DNA from: Acorus gramineus
Taxonomy: Eukaryota; Streptophyta; Magnoliopsida; Acorales; Acoraceae
Reading direction: 5' to 3'
DNA: 64,000 nucleotides
Assembly: GCA_030737835.1 (NCBI GenBank)
Contig: CM060855.1
Location: 17,930,378-17,994,377 of the forward strand
Below the pieces are notes generated by a model. That model was not told where the DNA came from, ran no database searches, and saw nothing but the letters and a program-made list of their open reading frames with translations. This document shows positions 42,991 through 56,493 of this stretch, piece by piece. Each line of letters starts with the position of its first letter. Positions within the stretch are counted from its first letter, which is position 1. The translations under genes were made by a program, and so were the position numbers.

Positions 42991-44959
42991 GGATTATTAA
43001 ATGCACACACAAAGTGATATTTATATGATATCTTTTTAGGATACATACATATTAAGTAAAAATATTTCTCCTCTGTTGACAATCGACAACCAAGCATGAC
43101 AGAAAACATGAGAGGAGACTCTTCTGAAACATGTGATGCTTTTTTGGACTTGTATTTGAACCCAACCAAATTTGTGTTACATATGGGGAGAGTCATGTGT
43201 TTTGTAGCCAATCTTTGGTGGATAGACAGTAACATGTTGCCTAAAAAGTGTGTTTTATAGGTAGCCCAAAGTAATGCCTAGAGAAGTATTTAAATAAAGA
43301 ACCACCATGGAGCTCTATTTTTAACCCCTTCACTTCACACCAAAGCAGCTCCAACAAAGCTGTAAAGTAACAGCAACCTATAATTAATATATAATACCCC
43401 CATGGCAAAGATGAGCTCCCTCATCCTTCTTTTACACACACACCACTTTTGATTAGGATAAGTGGTGCTCACATTAGAATGTGTCATTTATTGCTTCATA
43501 CGGGCTTTAACCAAATATATATCACACTTGGGTCTCTTGCCAGTCAATGACTATGCTCAAGTCTTTATATCAATCACAATTTCTTAACCATGACATGAAA
43601 GCCTAAACCAGTCTTCCCCTCCTGATTTCCTTATCCTACAACCACTGGCCTCATGTCTCAAACAGTACTTAAAATCATGTCTTTGTTAATTTATCCTTAA
43701 AGTATTCCAAACAGGTTCTTGGTGATCTTCTCTGGGTCCATCTGATCAACTAATCTATTTTCTAATGCATCACTGAACATAATTAAACATGACTATGCAC
43801 ATTATATTTTTAGGACCACTGGATTTGAGCATAATGTATACTTTGAATTTGATGAGCATTTGATCCTTAATTTCATGGATTTTACTTTATGTGGTGATAG
43901 TTTTCTCATCTTCTCTATTCTTATTTATATATATATAAAAAAAAAAAACAGTTATGGGACCTCATGTAGATGACATCACAGGACACAATCCAGTTTACTA
44001 TTGTTTTTCTGGGCTAAAAATGTTTAGGGGTGATCGATTTCTTCTATGTTTGTTTGTATAGGCTTATAAAAAAAATAGGAGCAACTAAAATTGGATGATG
44101 TGGGTTAATTGGTGCACTACATTGATCCACTACATGGATCAAAAAGCAAAATAATAACATCCTAGAGGAAAAAGTTGTAGTATATTTTGTATGAAAAACT
44201 TGACTTGGCTTCCATTGGAATCCAATTTTCAAAAACAGTTTCTTCAAATAATAAATTGTCAACCAGTTTTTCTCCTAAAATTGTTTTGTTGGCTTTTAGC
44301 ACAAAAATTCAAAATCCAAAACTAAAATTGAAAGTTTGGTTGAGGATCAATTTGGAACTGAGTGAACTGGCCTTTTATGAAAAAAAAACAGTTTAGCAAT
44401 TGGTTCCAACAAATTGCATTCATTTTTATGAAATTTGATATTTTTTTGATTTGGGTATTTGTTTTTTTTTTAACGATGGCATTTGGATGTGTTTGCTATC
44501 CAATTGAGGAGTCTTCGCAATCCTATGAGATAGGTGGAAATATATAAAAATCAGGGTTTTCAATGGATTAAACAAGAAATATATTGTTTTTCAATCGGAA
44601 TATCTAGGCGCAATATTTTTTTGGTTAAAAAAATGGGTAGTAGTGGTTGATGTATTTTTAACATGTTAAAAAATAACAATCTTTAATATCTCCAAAAAAA
44701 AAAATGGTTTCTTCATTTTAACCAAACATCAAAATAACATTCAGCACTTATAAAATAGACCACAATACCCTTCCAATAAGCACATATGTCACTTGGTTAA
44801 CCAAACACACTTATCTAAATAACTGCATAATATTTTTCGCTGAACCAAACGCTTTTTTTACTAAACTCTTAAAGATTATCTCATAACCTCTTTCTGCACT
44901 TATTAATCAGCACTTAAAATCCACTTTCCGCCGCTGCCAAACAGCTCTTTAGTCTCTTT
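42991..44959. other. Spacer, no gene established
   Basis: 43270-43460 has a promoter-like leader (CTTCACTTCACACCAAAGCA) and an ATG at 43402 opening a 16-residue hydrophobic frame that ends at once. 44700-44959 is a MITE-like repeat (CCAAACACACTTATC, GCCAAACAGCTCT). Otherwise AT-rich. Confidence 0.35.
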
Positions 44960-46805
44960 TTCACATAATACATTGAAAATTTAATAATAATACAGTGCTT
45001 TTCATATAAATCTTAAATTAAACTCAATAATTCGTAATCGAACTAAACTATTCATGAGTTATCACCCCCTCAAAGAATCTCACATTTCTAGCTCATGAAA
45101 TGTTCACGTGTTATTATGAGGACCAATCATGATTGATCCTATACTGACTAGATCTGAACCAAATATGGACACCTAGCAATGAAAATTTGTATCATGCTTC
45201 TTACTGACTTGTTCTCACCTCAATTCTCCTGTTATGAGTGGAGTCACTCTGTGTTATGCGTAACAGACAAATATTAGGCTAAACATAAATTCTTATAATT
45301 ATCACATCAATAATGTAAACATCAAATATATATGAAATCATACATACTCTAAAATATATAGTAAAAGCATGAAATAAAAGAGTTAGAGATTAGAAAAATG
45401 TATCCAGAAATGTGGAAGAGAGTGAAGACACTTTGTTCTCGGTGAATAAGACCCCCTCACGCATAGGGTTGAATGGCTCCTACCACTGAGAGATACGACC
45501 ACAATTGGTTTTGTTCTTTCGAAGTGCGAGCTACAGAAAAACCACGGTAAACAGACTGCTATTCTTTTAGACGCCCGGATCAAGAAAAGAAGTGGAATTA
45601 ATTAATAATTTGGACACTGGTTTGTAGATAAAATGGAGTGCTAACTCCTCATGGGTTGTGGTGAAAATTTGCTGAATGGTGGTCTGTTAATTATCTTGCC
45701 TTGTCACTTATCAAAGTGTGCAAGAGGCCTTCATATAGGCATCAATATCAATGGTTTCATAAAGGAATAATGCATGTAACTAGCATGGTCTAATTGAACA
45801 GAAACGTTGCACACAAATGAAACCGTTTTGAAATAAAACGTTGCATGAGGTAATAGCATCCATTTCAATACTATCCAATATCATGTATGGAAGGAGAATT
45901 AAAGAGACATGATAACCATGCATAAATGTTTAATGCAAGTGATACAAGACCCAATGCATTTTTAGTCACTCTTATATGCCTAAAATCCAGCACTCTGAAG
46001 ATTCCAAAGGGGCCAAAAAATGTCTTTTCTCAGAAGATCTAAACACCACACAGCTGACAACAAGCAACTAGGAAGGGCTACCAAAAATAGACGATGAGCT
46101 TGTCCTCTTAGGGTTAAGCATTATATCTATTGGCAATCCCAATTTGTTCCTATGAAGAACAGAAAGTTTTGATAGCACCATTTGCTTTGTTTCATCAGAT
46201 TTGGCATGGGATGCAACAGGGACCATCTATCATTGAATGTGGCCAGATTGAGATCAGATAGGTAGTTCTTTATTTATTAGTGTCACATTATATCTGATGT
46301 AGGATAGATTTGGAAAGAAATCATTGCAGAATGTTTGATTTCAAATCTGTCATCAAAATATAGTTTTATGAGATTTTCTCATTTATTGGCAAATCTCATT
46401 ATTTAAAGTCATATTAATCACCTTTCATTGGTGAATTAGGAATTTAGGATTTTTAGGATTTTATATGTTATTTTATTAGATTTTAATAATTGTCATTGTA
46501 ATTGTGTCTTTGCTATTTTTAGTAGAGTCATAATTCACATTATGAATATGTATTTAATGTTTGTGGCCTATATAATAAGTGCCACCATCTTTGTAAGAAA
46601 AAAAACTTTTGATCAATTAATACAATTATCTTCCTTTTGGGTTTTCTTCCTTATGGATTCAAGGATTCCTTGTGGATTCAAGGAGTTTATGAGATCTCAA
46701 CGCTGGTTGGATCTTTTTATCCGTTTCACGCTGCATTAATATCACTGAATAAAATTCAAGACTATAGAGAGTATGCCTTTTTAAGCATATCTTCCAAGGA
46801 ATAGA
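44960..46805. repeat. Inverted duplication, right arm
   Basis: Reverse-complement match to 35285-36660. 45160-45975 is sequence not present in the left arm, probably another insertion (it has GACCCCCTCACGCATAGGG), and 46295-46738 is an LTR-like insertion. Confidence 0.65.
46295..46738 (+). mobile_element. LTR-like insertion flanked by ATATC
   Basis: TGATGTAGGATAGATTTGG to CACGCTGCATTA, flanked by ATATC at 46290-46294 and 46739-46743. The left arm at 35369-35373 (GATATC) has the site unoccupied. A GCCTATATAATAAG TATA-like box and a later AATACAATTATCTTCC leader look like a short LTR. The right end lacks a canonical CA. Confidence 0.5.
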
Positions 46806-47442
46806 TGTTAGAACTAATTCTCAAAAATAATGAAAAATATTGTATCTCAACGAATAATAATTTTGAGGCACATAGGAGAGATAAAAGAATTAAGAGATAA
46901 AGGATTGGAATCGTCTGGTCGAGAGGCACATAGGAGATGCTATCCTTGAAACGAATATGTTCTCCATACGCACGGAGTTTCACCGACATATTTGTTCCCG
47001 AGATACAACTCGACCCGCGAGGTTCTGCCGACTCCCCGTGGTGCGATCAAGTGGAGTCCTCCAACCGAATCCTTGTATTGTCGATGCCCGAAATGGAATA
47101 GATAAGGCTTGATCAAGATCAATGGATAAGAAGTATTTTAGAGTATATGAGTGCTCCATTTTATTTTCTCTCTTTTTCTCTCTTTTAGAGACAACAAAAA
47201 CTCGTGCTTAAATAGAAGAGAAGCAAGGATATTGAAACGTTCACACATTTAATTAAAACACGCAAGAATGCAAAAAACGTTTCGGTGGTAATTGACCCAT
47301 TTGAAACTCATGCATTCATTAGTAATTCATGCATTTAATTACGTGCATGCATGCAATAATCCCTAGAAACGAATGCAATTGATGGGTCGATTACAACTCA
47401 TTATAGAACATTGAATTATGTATTTTGGTCAAAATTCCAACA
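46806..47442 (-). repeat. LTR of a minus-strand retroelement
   Basis: In reverse complement it runs TGTTGGAATTTTGACC to AATTAGTTCTAACA, 637 bp. It is preceded, in that orientation, by a polypurine tract CAGTGGGGGAT (47443-47453 on plus). The first 280 bp on the plus strand recur at 54049-54350. Confidence 0.7.
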
Positions 47443-49990
47443 ATCCCCCACTGACCAAAATACATAATAAATCTAGATATAGCACAAGATAGAGATAGTC
47501 GAGAAATATTTGGGCAATTATACTATGTCATAAATAGAAGTGTCTTTCGGACTTGAACTTTTACCTAATATAAATTAGTCTTAGAATGAAATGGACCGTA
47601 GTGGATATTTCACCTTGAACTAAGCCATTTTAGCTCAAACTTCGACTAATCACACAACATAGCACGACATAAGGATTCAATTCTTTTTAAAGGTAGCGCT
47701 ATAGGCCGGGCGCTGGTATCTTATTTCATGAGTGCTCTAGGGATCACCCTGGTTCCCATAGATCGAGGTCCCACGGTCACAACTCACATAGATGAGTCTC
47801 AAAGGATATCTGTAACCAAACATGCCCTGCCTCCAAGTATATAACTCTAGGCCTTGATCCCATTAAGAGTATAAACTCAGCATGTGCCATTACAGTTGAA
47901 CATTGATCATCATATGGAAGGACAAAGAGAATAATCTATTAAGTTAGTGCTTCTCCAGTCACTCCTCAATTTGTAATCCACATTGAACTTCCTTAATGGG
48001 ATCTCCAATCACAGAAGTTGGGTACAATACTTAGGTTACTCATTGGTGGGTATCCATCCCCCTCGATGAAAAATTAAACCAACCTACTCGCTAGTATAAT
48101 GATAATAATAATTATTATTATTTAAGGTTATATGTGAATTTATTCACAACCCTCACAACTCATTATATAGCATGCTTTATGAAGTGTAATATTCACCAAT
48201 GAATATATAATTATAATATATCAAGCCATTTTCTAATACTCATAATTTTTCGACTTGATTAACATGTCAGCTATAAAATGAAAACATCATGCTCATTTAT
48301 TTCATATATTCAAATATGTCCCCCACATATTATTTAATGAATATATTCATCAAATTCTCAATTTGAAATAATAATGAAACAAATATCTCTAATAAAAAAT
48401 GAGCATATATATGTCAACTATGTGAAACATATATGGAATCCATTTTACTTTCCTCTACAAATTACATGCATTTAATTCTCTGGTCATAGTTATAACCCCC
48501 ACATATTAGAGATTACTCAAAAAGTAATTTGGAACATATATATTTATATATGTAAAATATTCTCTACAAATCACATGCATTTTTATTTTCTAAGCATTTA
48601 AATAATAAGACTTGGTCATCATCACAAGAGCATACAAACATATAAACTATAATAACTCTCATGTTAACATGATTTCATTATCAGAGTATGCAATTGGTTT
48701 ATATGAGCATAATTACCATAAAATTATTTAATATGACCATTAATAATTAAGATAATCAAAAGTTAGATCTGTACTCACGTACCTCGGATAGACCATAGTC
48801 ACATAATCTTCATTCAGAATACCATAATATATATAATACAGAAAATGTGAAGATCATATAAAGAATATATCCGGATAGTTCTTCAGGAATTACCTCAAGA
48901 AAAGCCAAATAACATATATCTCCCACAAAATGATATTTGGTAAGCATAATGAGCATTTCTCAATAGTGTAAAATATGATGTGTGAAACCCATCTATAAGA
49001 CCCTTATCTGCATAAATTGAAACTTTATGCTGATAGATAATTGTCATTCTGTAGTCATCGAAAACCCATCTGATGTCATGCAACATATCAAATATAATAT
49101 AGCAGCCTCATAAGATGATAATTAGAATAGCTTGAACACTTGAGTGATTCTTGAGGAAATTAGAAAACCCAATAGATAATAATAAGCTCCATGATCATCG
49201 GCAAAATATGGCTAAGTCACAGATCACTGATAATATAATAAGAATTCTGAATAAATGATAATAGTAACTAAGAGAAGAATTCCAATAGTCTCAACGACCA
49301 AATAATTTAGAACTTCATTTATCCAATCTCGTGTCTCAATGCTCTGCTGACAGTCATATAGCTCTATAATTAGCATTGGCTCCAAGGAAAATGAAGATTG
49401 CCAAAGTAAGCCTCCCTGTAAAACCCTGTATAAAACACGAGTTTATGTATGTAATTCCCTAGAGTCCTAGAGCATGTATAAAATCTTGCAAGAAGTCCTG
49501 GACAGAAAGAGTTGAATGAAAAATGATATTTCTCATAGACAAATATCAAATACACCCTGTGATTCTACCCAAATTCAGCACCCAAAGGATGAGGAGCCAT
49601 CATATTGAGCAGGACATGCAACATTAATTGATCCATGCACTGAGGAAAAATGGTTAAGAGTGGAGCATGAGTGATCTAATTGATTCTGTATCATAAGCAT
49701 CATATGTAGAGGATAAAAGTTTTATGATCTCAACGGATCAATTCTAGTTCCTCAATAAGAAATAGTCTAGCATTAACATCACAAAGAAAATTGCATGATT
49801 GCATGGCATATATATATATATATATATTCATGGACCATGCCACCAACCATCCTTATGTAGCAAATTAACAAAAGGTAACCAGCAAACATTTATGATGAAA
49901 TGTTGGCTTTGATTTTAAACTATCAAAATAGTAACATGGAGGGAGAATTTATGAGTCCTCAATACATAATAATACAATAAAAGTGATAAA
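47443..49990. other. Internal remains of the minus-strand element
   Basis: 47460-48080 contains words I have seen near the 3' ends of plant retroelements (CCCTGCCTCCAAGTATATAA, GGGATCTCCAATCACAGAAG). No open reading frame of substance on either strand. 48100-49990 is AT-rich, with two minus-strand frames of about 60 codons that I cannot assign. Confidence 0.4.
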
Positions 49991-50286
49991 TGTTGTAAAT
50001 ACATGCATATGAATGTGCATATAATTGTAGATGCATGTAATTGTGAATGACCTTTTGGTGCATGTATATGTTAGTGTATAAAATTAATTGTAAATTCATG
50101 TATATTGGAAATACATGAATGAGTCATTATGGTTATTTCCCCTATAAATAGAGGGCTTGTCAAACATGAAAGGCATGGAAAATGAAATGAGAAGTTATTG
50201 AATAATACCTTCTCTACCCCTCTTGTGCTCTGAATTATCTTGTGTTTGTTTTATGTTTCCATCTCTTTCTCTTTTATTTTATAACA
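49991..50286 (+). repeat. 5' LTR of the degraded Copia element
   Basis: TGTTGTAAATACATGCATAT to TTTATAACA, 296 bp, with CCCTATAAATAGAGG as TATA box. Confidence 0.65.
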
Positions 50287-50300
50287 CGTTATCAGCACGA
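50287..50300 (+). other. Primer-binding site
   Basis: CGTTATCAGCACGA follows the LTR directly; TTATCAGCACGA is a known alternative primer site of plant Copia elements. Confidence 0.65.
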
Positions 50301-52609
50301 CGATGCTCTCAAGGTTTGTATTTTGGTGAGTTGATGATGTTCAAATCATCATGAATTTTATTTGATATTTTGTATACAACATAGTATACAATTTTATTGA
50401 TCTCATACTCTATGCTGCATATATACGTAAATCCACTTTCGGCCATGTTCAATATTCCTATGTCATGTGAGTAACATGTGCATGAATCCGAAGTTCATAA
50501 TCAAATCCGAATGAATGTTTGAATTGTGATCTACAATCACATATACATTTATGTAAGAAGAAACTCTCAACAAGATAGGTTTGTATGTTTGGTGGGTTTA
50601 TAATAATTTACTTTAAAACTATTATGGTTTGATACAAATCATATATACATGGCACATATATAGTCCCCGTCTAAAGTAATAGAGACATATTTTTGATGAA
50701 ATGTTTTTTCTTTTCACGAGTTCCAGGATCATTTTTTAAAACCTTCTTCAAGATACTTGGTTATGTAATCGATATTTTTTTCGTTTTCTTGTATTGAGAT
50801 CATCCCATGGATACATGCTAATTAACTGGAAAATAAGCTACGTAATTCAATAGTTTATTTCCCATGGCTTATTGATTTCAAATTGAAATATCAATCTAAT
50901 TAGCTATAACCCTTTGATTCTTAATTCTTCGATCTGTTGTCCATATATATATTATAGTATAGATGCAATAACCAATATTTACCTTTTGTTAAGGGAACAA
51001 CTTTCTTAGGCTAAATGGTAGGTCTATATATTTACAGATTCTTTATTCAAATTGGGGCATATATGTCTGATTTCAAGTTAATACCCTCATTTCTATGCTA
51101 TGAAATACAATGCTAAGGGAAATAATTATAAATGATACATTAGTTCCCTTGATTATGTACAACTTTTCTAGATGCTATATTGATGTTTTAATTGTTGAAT
51201 CATGATAGCTTGCTGCATGCATTTTTTTTTGAGCACTTGAATTCGTATTCTATTTATATCGTATAAGCATGTTGTACATAAAGTTCTCTAATCAAGACAT
51301 ACGCCCAAATTACAATGTATGTATTCATATGGAAAATACATATGAAAAAAAGGGGAATTCTTAATGGTATAGTGTACATGATTGTAATATGTAGAAACAT
51401 GAGATTCATGAATTTATTGGCCTTCATCTCACTGTTTCGGCAGCATGTCTAAATTCAGAATTTTTTCCATTTAACATCTCAACTCATTAATGTTTAGAAT
51501 TATTGTTGTTAAAAATATACGTGTAACCTATATATTTTTTTTACATATCATGTCAATTTTGATATTTTATAAATATTTGATGTTACAAAATCATGTGTCC
51601 TTGTAGGACTAAGCAAATATTATGACTACATGTGTCCCCGAAGGACCATGTAAAAGTTATGATTATCAATGTTCTGTAGGACCATACAAAAGGTATGAAA
51701 TCTTTTTTGAGATAAGAACCATAAAAAAAAAATTTTAAAAAAAAAGTATGATAACATGGATCCCTGAAGGATCATATGAAAGATATGTCCATACAGAACT
51801 ATAGAAAAATTCTGATAACATGAACCACTTAAAGATCATGTGAAAGATATAATTAAAATGTGTCCGTGAAGGACCATATATAAAAAATAAAAATTTATCC
51901 CTAAAGGACTATATAATATATAGTGGCTCCCTTTAGGCACAAAGAAAAATGATGATATTTTTTGGGGTCCTTGAATGATCATAAAAAAAAAAAAAAGATT
52001 CATGTATCCCAGCAGAAACATATAAAAATTATGATTAACTTTCACTATTGTAGTAAGAGGATTTGAAAGGAAATACCTCATTGTGAAAGGTCAATTGACC
52101 ATTATGCATCAAATATATGCTCCACCAATAGCAATAGTAAAAGCAATAATTATTCATCAATTTCATGTATTATCGTTGCCGAACAACAAACTTTTGATGA
52201 AAAATCATATATATATCAATTCAATGCCTCAGCATCTCTACTGAAGAAAATGCATTTTATATTATTTTAGCTATGGAAGTTGAATGATGAGATCATGCTT
52301 TATACAATTGGAAGCACAACAATCATAAATATTGTAAAACATCTCAAACAACTAGAAGTGGATTGCTATTGTACAAAAGCAAAATAAAAGGGAACGTATT
52401 TGCATAACAAACCCCTAAAATTCAAAAAAAAATTATTGTTGTTCCAGGGTGTTGAAAAATAAGGTCAAGTACTTAATGTACGATCAGACTTTTGTCATTT
52501 ATGTATTTATATTTTTAATTTTTTTTGTAATCTGAAATGCATTTTCTTATTTTTATATTTATCCTATTATTTTGAGTTTAATATTAGTTGATTTAAATGT
52601 AAGTACTAT

Positions 52610-53793
52610 TTGTGGTGCTATAAATTTGATTTAAGGCTCCTAAAGAGCAAATATTATATGACCATGAGGTATATAATGATTTTTCAAACGGTTGAAAATT
52701 CAATTACAAAGAACCAGAAGTTTCTTTCGTCCAATGATAAGGATGTTTTTACAACACGATTTGTGAATCATCATTATAATGAGATAATATTTCCGTTGTT
52801 AGCGGGAGGAAATCTGTCGCTTAAAGAACGACGTGATATTTATTAGAACATTCATCATAAGAAAATTGAGCATCAGTGGCGGATGCATTTACTCATACAG
52901 AAAAGTGACAATGTCACATATTCAACTGTAAAAACTCATGTTCGGATTGGTGTTCTTATTGAAAAACTATCAGTATGCCAGCTAAATAATTCACAAAACA
53001 TGCATGGAGCATGGAAGACCTATAGGTTCAAAAGATCATTTTGTTCACTGGAAGATAAAAATAATGCTCCAGAAGAGCCTGAAACACTTGTAAGATCCAC
53101 ATTATTAACTTCTGCAGAAGATAAAATATATGAAGAGACACATGTCCCTAATGTGACACGTCCCCAAAGGATATAAATGGAAATGAGGAAATTCCATATG
53201 TTATACAGATACAAAAAGATCTTGTGGGATCGTAAACAAGTGATCATTGATGATATATTTTGCCATAGCTTCTAAAATCATGATTTAGAACAATATTCAG
53301 TGTATGAATATAAGGAATGCCAAAAGTGTGGCCGAGCGATTAGTGTAAAAGATAAAATTAATTCTCAAAAAGAGAAAGGCACAAGAGAATGTAAATAAAG
53401 AGATTAGTACTCACAAAGAGACCTCAATACAAGCAACAGAAGCAAATTGATCAATCTCATCTTTCTAATTAAAGATGTAACCCCAGAAGAGGTAGCCCTT
53501 GAGGAGGCAAACGTAAATATGAGATCTCATTAAATAATAAAGAAGAAAGATGGGATATAATAAAATCATTGTCGACAATATATTTCATATGTTGTTGCTT
53601 TTGCTATTATAAAAGATAAAGAGGATCCCGAACCACAAACCGTCGTAGAATGTCGACATAAAAATTATTGGCCAAAATTGGAAAGAAGTAATACAGGTAG
53701 AATTACATTCGCTAGCGAAATGTGAAGTATTTTGACCTGTTGTCCAAACAACTGAAAATGTAAAGCCATCCATTATCACTATTAACATTGACA
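52610..53793 (+). pseudogene. Copia pol remnant (integrase end to start of reverse transcriptase)
   Basis: Short matches in order: FTTRFVNHHYNE and FPLLAGG (about 52750-52810), KTHVRIGV (52933-52956), EEPETL (53075-53092), EEIP (53187), and DPEPQTVVEC with YWPK (53622-53680). These correspond to the linker between integrase and reverse transcriptase in many plant Copia polyproteins. Stop codons and frame changes are frequent; no product is possible. Confidence 0.65.
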
Positions 53794-54048
53794 TGTAAAT
53801 GTTTCAAATTGTTGGGTTTCAAAACATAACCAGTAAAACAATAAGCAATTACTATGAAAAGTTATAATAAGACCCCAAAACAACATATCAGTAGGCTACC
53901 AATCGTCAAAAGTAAATAAATAAAATCCACTTTTCTAAATTAAACTCTTCCCTATCCGGATTGCTAAGAACATGCCAACAACTAAAATTATGTTATTCAC
54001 GGTTTCAGATTTAACACATATTGACAACTAACATATTCGTTTCAAGAT
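53794..54048. other. AT-rich remains between nested elements
   Basis: No coding similarity seen. It joins the Copia remnant to the second LTR copy. Confidence 0.3.
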
Positions 54049-54350
54049 TGTTAGAACTAATTCTTAGAAATCATGAAAAATGTTGCATCTCAACGAATCA
54101 TCATTCTGAGGAATCAATATTGTAAAATATCAATAATATAAAAACAATAGAATTAAGAGATAAAATTATTAGAATTACCTGGTCGAGATGTATATAGGAG
54201 ATGCTATCCTTGAAACGAATAGGTCCTCCATACGCACGAAGTTTCACCGACATATTCGTTCCCGAGATACAACTTGACCCACGAGGTTCCGCCAACTCCC
54301 CGTGGTGCGATCAAGTGGAGTCCTCCAACCGAATCCTTGTATTGTCGATA
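54049..54350 (-). repeat. Second, truncated LTR of the minus-strand element
   Basis: Matches 46806-47090 (CTCCATACGCACG(G/A)AGTTTC, CCCCGTGGTGCGATCAAGTG, CCGAATCCTTGTATTGTCGA), then diverges. In minus-strand sense this would be the 5' LTR. Confidence 0.65.
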
Positions 54351-54558
54351 GGTAGAAAAATAAAACTCATTTCAAGAAAATACTCCCATTGTTGATCTTA
54401 TTTACGAAGAATAATCTCTGCATGTACACTGTAAAATACATTATACCATCTATGTGACAATCACTCATTGTTTATATATATGTTTCAAGTAAAATGATCA
54501 TAACCTCTAGTTACAAGGACCGTGGATTTGGGGTGCAGGATCTACATGTCCTACAAAC

Positions 54559-55379
54559 TAGGCCTGTCAACGGGTCGGGTCTGAGTCAGGTCAAGGTGGA
54601 CCCGGACCTGACCCATTTTGATTGTCGAGTCTTTCGGATCTAGTCCATATCGGGTCTCGGGTCTCAGGTCTTTCGGATCGATTGGGTATGTTATGTCTTC
54701 TCTCAGGTCTAGGTCGGGTCGGGTCGACCCATTGGCAAACCTAGGTCGGACCAGTAGAGGCCGAACTTGGAGAGGTCGAGGAACTTCTTAAGAGCCTACA
54801 ATGACTTTCTTTTTTTTCTCGTCTTCTTTTTTTGGGAAGAAAATAAAGGTTTTGAGAAAGGGAATGAAGAAGATAAGAAGGTAAAGAGGGTTTTGATTTA
54901 GTGTGAGAGAGCACCCACATTTGGGTGATGGAGACCACGCTTTTCTTTGTTTAGGATTTTTTTCATTTCCATTTTTATATGATGAGAATAAAATCGAGAA
55001 TATTATAAATAGTTCTTCATTGTTTTGATTTTTTAAAGTTTTATGAGGGAGCATTTGGAATACAGTTTGGATTATTTTGTTTTTACGTGAAGTCAAAAGT
55101 TATAAAAATATTTTCAAATGCTAAAAATTTTAAATGATTATTCAATGTAGTTATAAATGTTGGATTGGAACATGGGTGGTGAGTTGGTTCATAAATAAAA
55201 AAAAGTCACATAGTATTTGGGTTGGGTCAATGGGGTGCATAGGATCGGGTCGGGGTTGACCCAGACCCAACCCGTTTTGATTGTCGGATCCATATCAGGT
55301 CTCAGATCCTCCAAATCGGATATTTTACGCCTTTTATCAGATCAAGTCCAGTTCGACTCACGACCCGTTGACAGTCCTA
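54559..55379. mobile_element. hAT-like non-autonomous element
   Basis: The ends TAGGCCTGTCAACGGGTC and, inverted, TAGGACTGTCAACGGGTC differ at one base. The 8-bp flanks CTACAAAC and CTCCAAAC match at seven of eight. GGGTCGGGTC-rich arms enclose an AT-rich core. No transposase. A 102-codon minus-strand frame inside is unassigned. Confidence 0.7.
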
Positions 55380-55534
55380 CTCCAAACCATCCTTCAAATC
55401 AAGCGAGCTTCCGAGCAACTTACTCAATCAGGGACCATTTGGGCTCAAATTATTCAATACTAGTATCAATGGAATGGAATTCCTTGGGAGATTAAAGCGT
55501 GGCGTTGCATACTCAATGGATGAGGCTATCTTTA

Positions 55535-55669
55535 GGCTCTATTTGGCGGAGCGGATTCGAGCTAAATGTAGACGCGGACGCTAAAATAAACATATAAAAA
55601 AAACCGCTTCGACGTTTCTCCCCCACTTCGATGGACGTGGCGGCCCAAGAGGTGTTCCCAAACGAAGCC
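55535..55669. mobile_element. Harbinger/Tourist-like MITE
   Basis: GGCTCTATTTGG and CCAAACGAAGCC are inverted ends; TTA flanks both sides (55532-55534, 55670-55672). Related to the MITE at 8541-8759. Confidence 0.7.
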
Positions 55670-56160
55670 TTAAACTTTTGACTTTCAAGTCTACACTCTA
55701 AATGACAACATTCAGAACGAAAAATTTTTACATTATATTTGGAGGAATGATACGCGCCCGTCAAATGGTATTAATGAGATTTTTATTCATGATTTTTTAA
55801 TAGATAAAAAAAATTTAATTTCTTACACGGGCAAGATGGGGATCGTATCACCTGTGGTTAATTTACTATAGGGAGTTTCCTGTAGCAAACCATTGGGAAT
55901 GCGCCACATATAAGGGGAAAAAGTTAACCCTCCAACAAAAAGACTCTTACTGGTAGGAGTCTATGAAAATATATTTATTTACGAAACATTCGACTTAAGT
56001 GACATATTCGTTGCTACAGGGAAGAGCATGTAGTTAACTACAGACGATCCAATCCCACTATGAAGTTGGACAACTACAGGCTTTCTTCAACCTACGTCAT
56101 TCATCTGATTAAGGTGATGCCAATGAAGACATAATAAAAAAATCCCCACCACGTGCATGA
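55670..56160 (-). repeat. Inverted third copy of part of the 31.7-34.2 kb duplication
   Basis: CCCACCACGTGCATGAAC, ATGAAGACA, CTTTCTTCAACCTACGTCAT and GACTTTCAAGTCTACA are the reverse complement of stretches in 32770-33640. The rest is AT-rich. Confidence 0.6.
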
Positions 56161-56493
56161 ACATATTTTTGTTACATTAACTAAAAATAGGTCCATTTAA
56201 TTGGAAAGAAAATTAAACATATACCTCATTAGATGAGTTTTACTATTTAAAAAAATTAAAACATTTGCAAATTGATCGTGGGGCTATACCTAACATTATC
56301 CTTGTTCAACACAATAGAAAACCACTTTTACATACTACCATTGATCATCAAGTTACTTCAAGGAATTTCATTTTTCATTGTACTACAAAAAAAAAAAGAA
56401 GAGTGTTGTTACAAAATTTTTAGTCCATCCCAAATTCTAGTCCCATATGAGTCAGTAGAAAATCATTGAAGCATATATTCACATTAACGGTAC
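56161..56493. other. AT-rich spacer with R2-like fragment
   Basis: 56215-56300 resembles the inverted R2 copies. No gene seen. Confidence 0.35.

Larger units (their letters stand above)
49991..53793 (+). mobile_element. Degraded Copia element, nested in the minus-strand element
   Basis: A 5' LTR (49991-50286), a primer site and fragments of pol remain. Most of gag to integrase is missing, and the element breaks off near 53793 without a 3' LTR. 51590-52030 repeats TCCCTGAAGGA(C/T)CATA-like words about ten times. Confidence 0.6.

Noticed and set aside
48895..49555. Two minus-strand frames of about 60 codons
   Set aside because: They lie inside retroelement remains and show no motif I can name.
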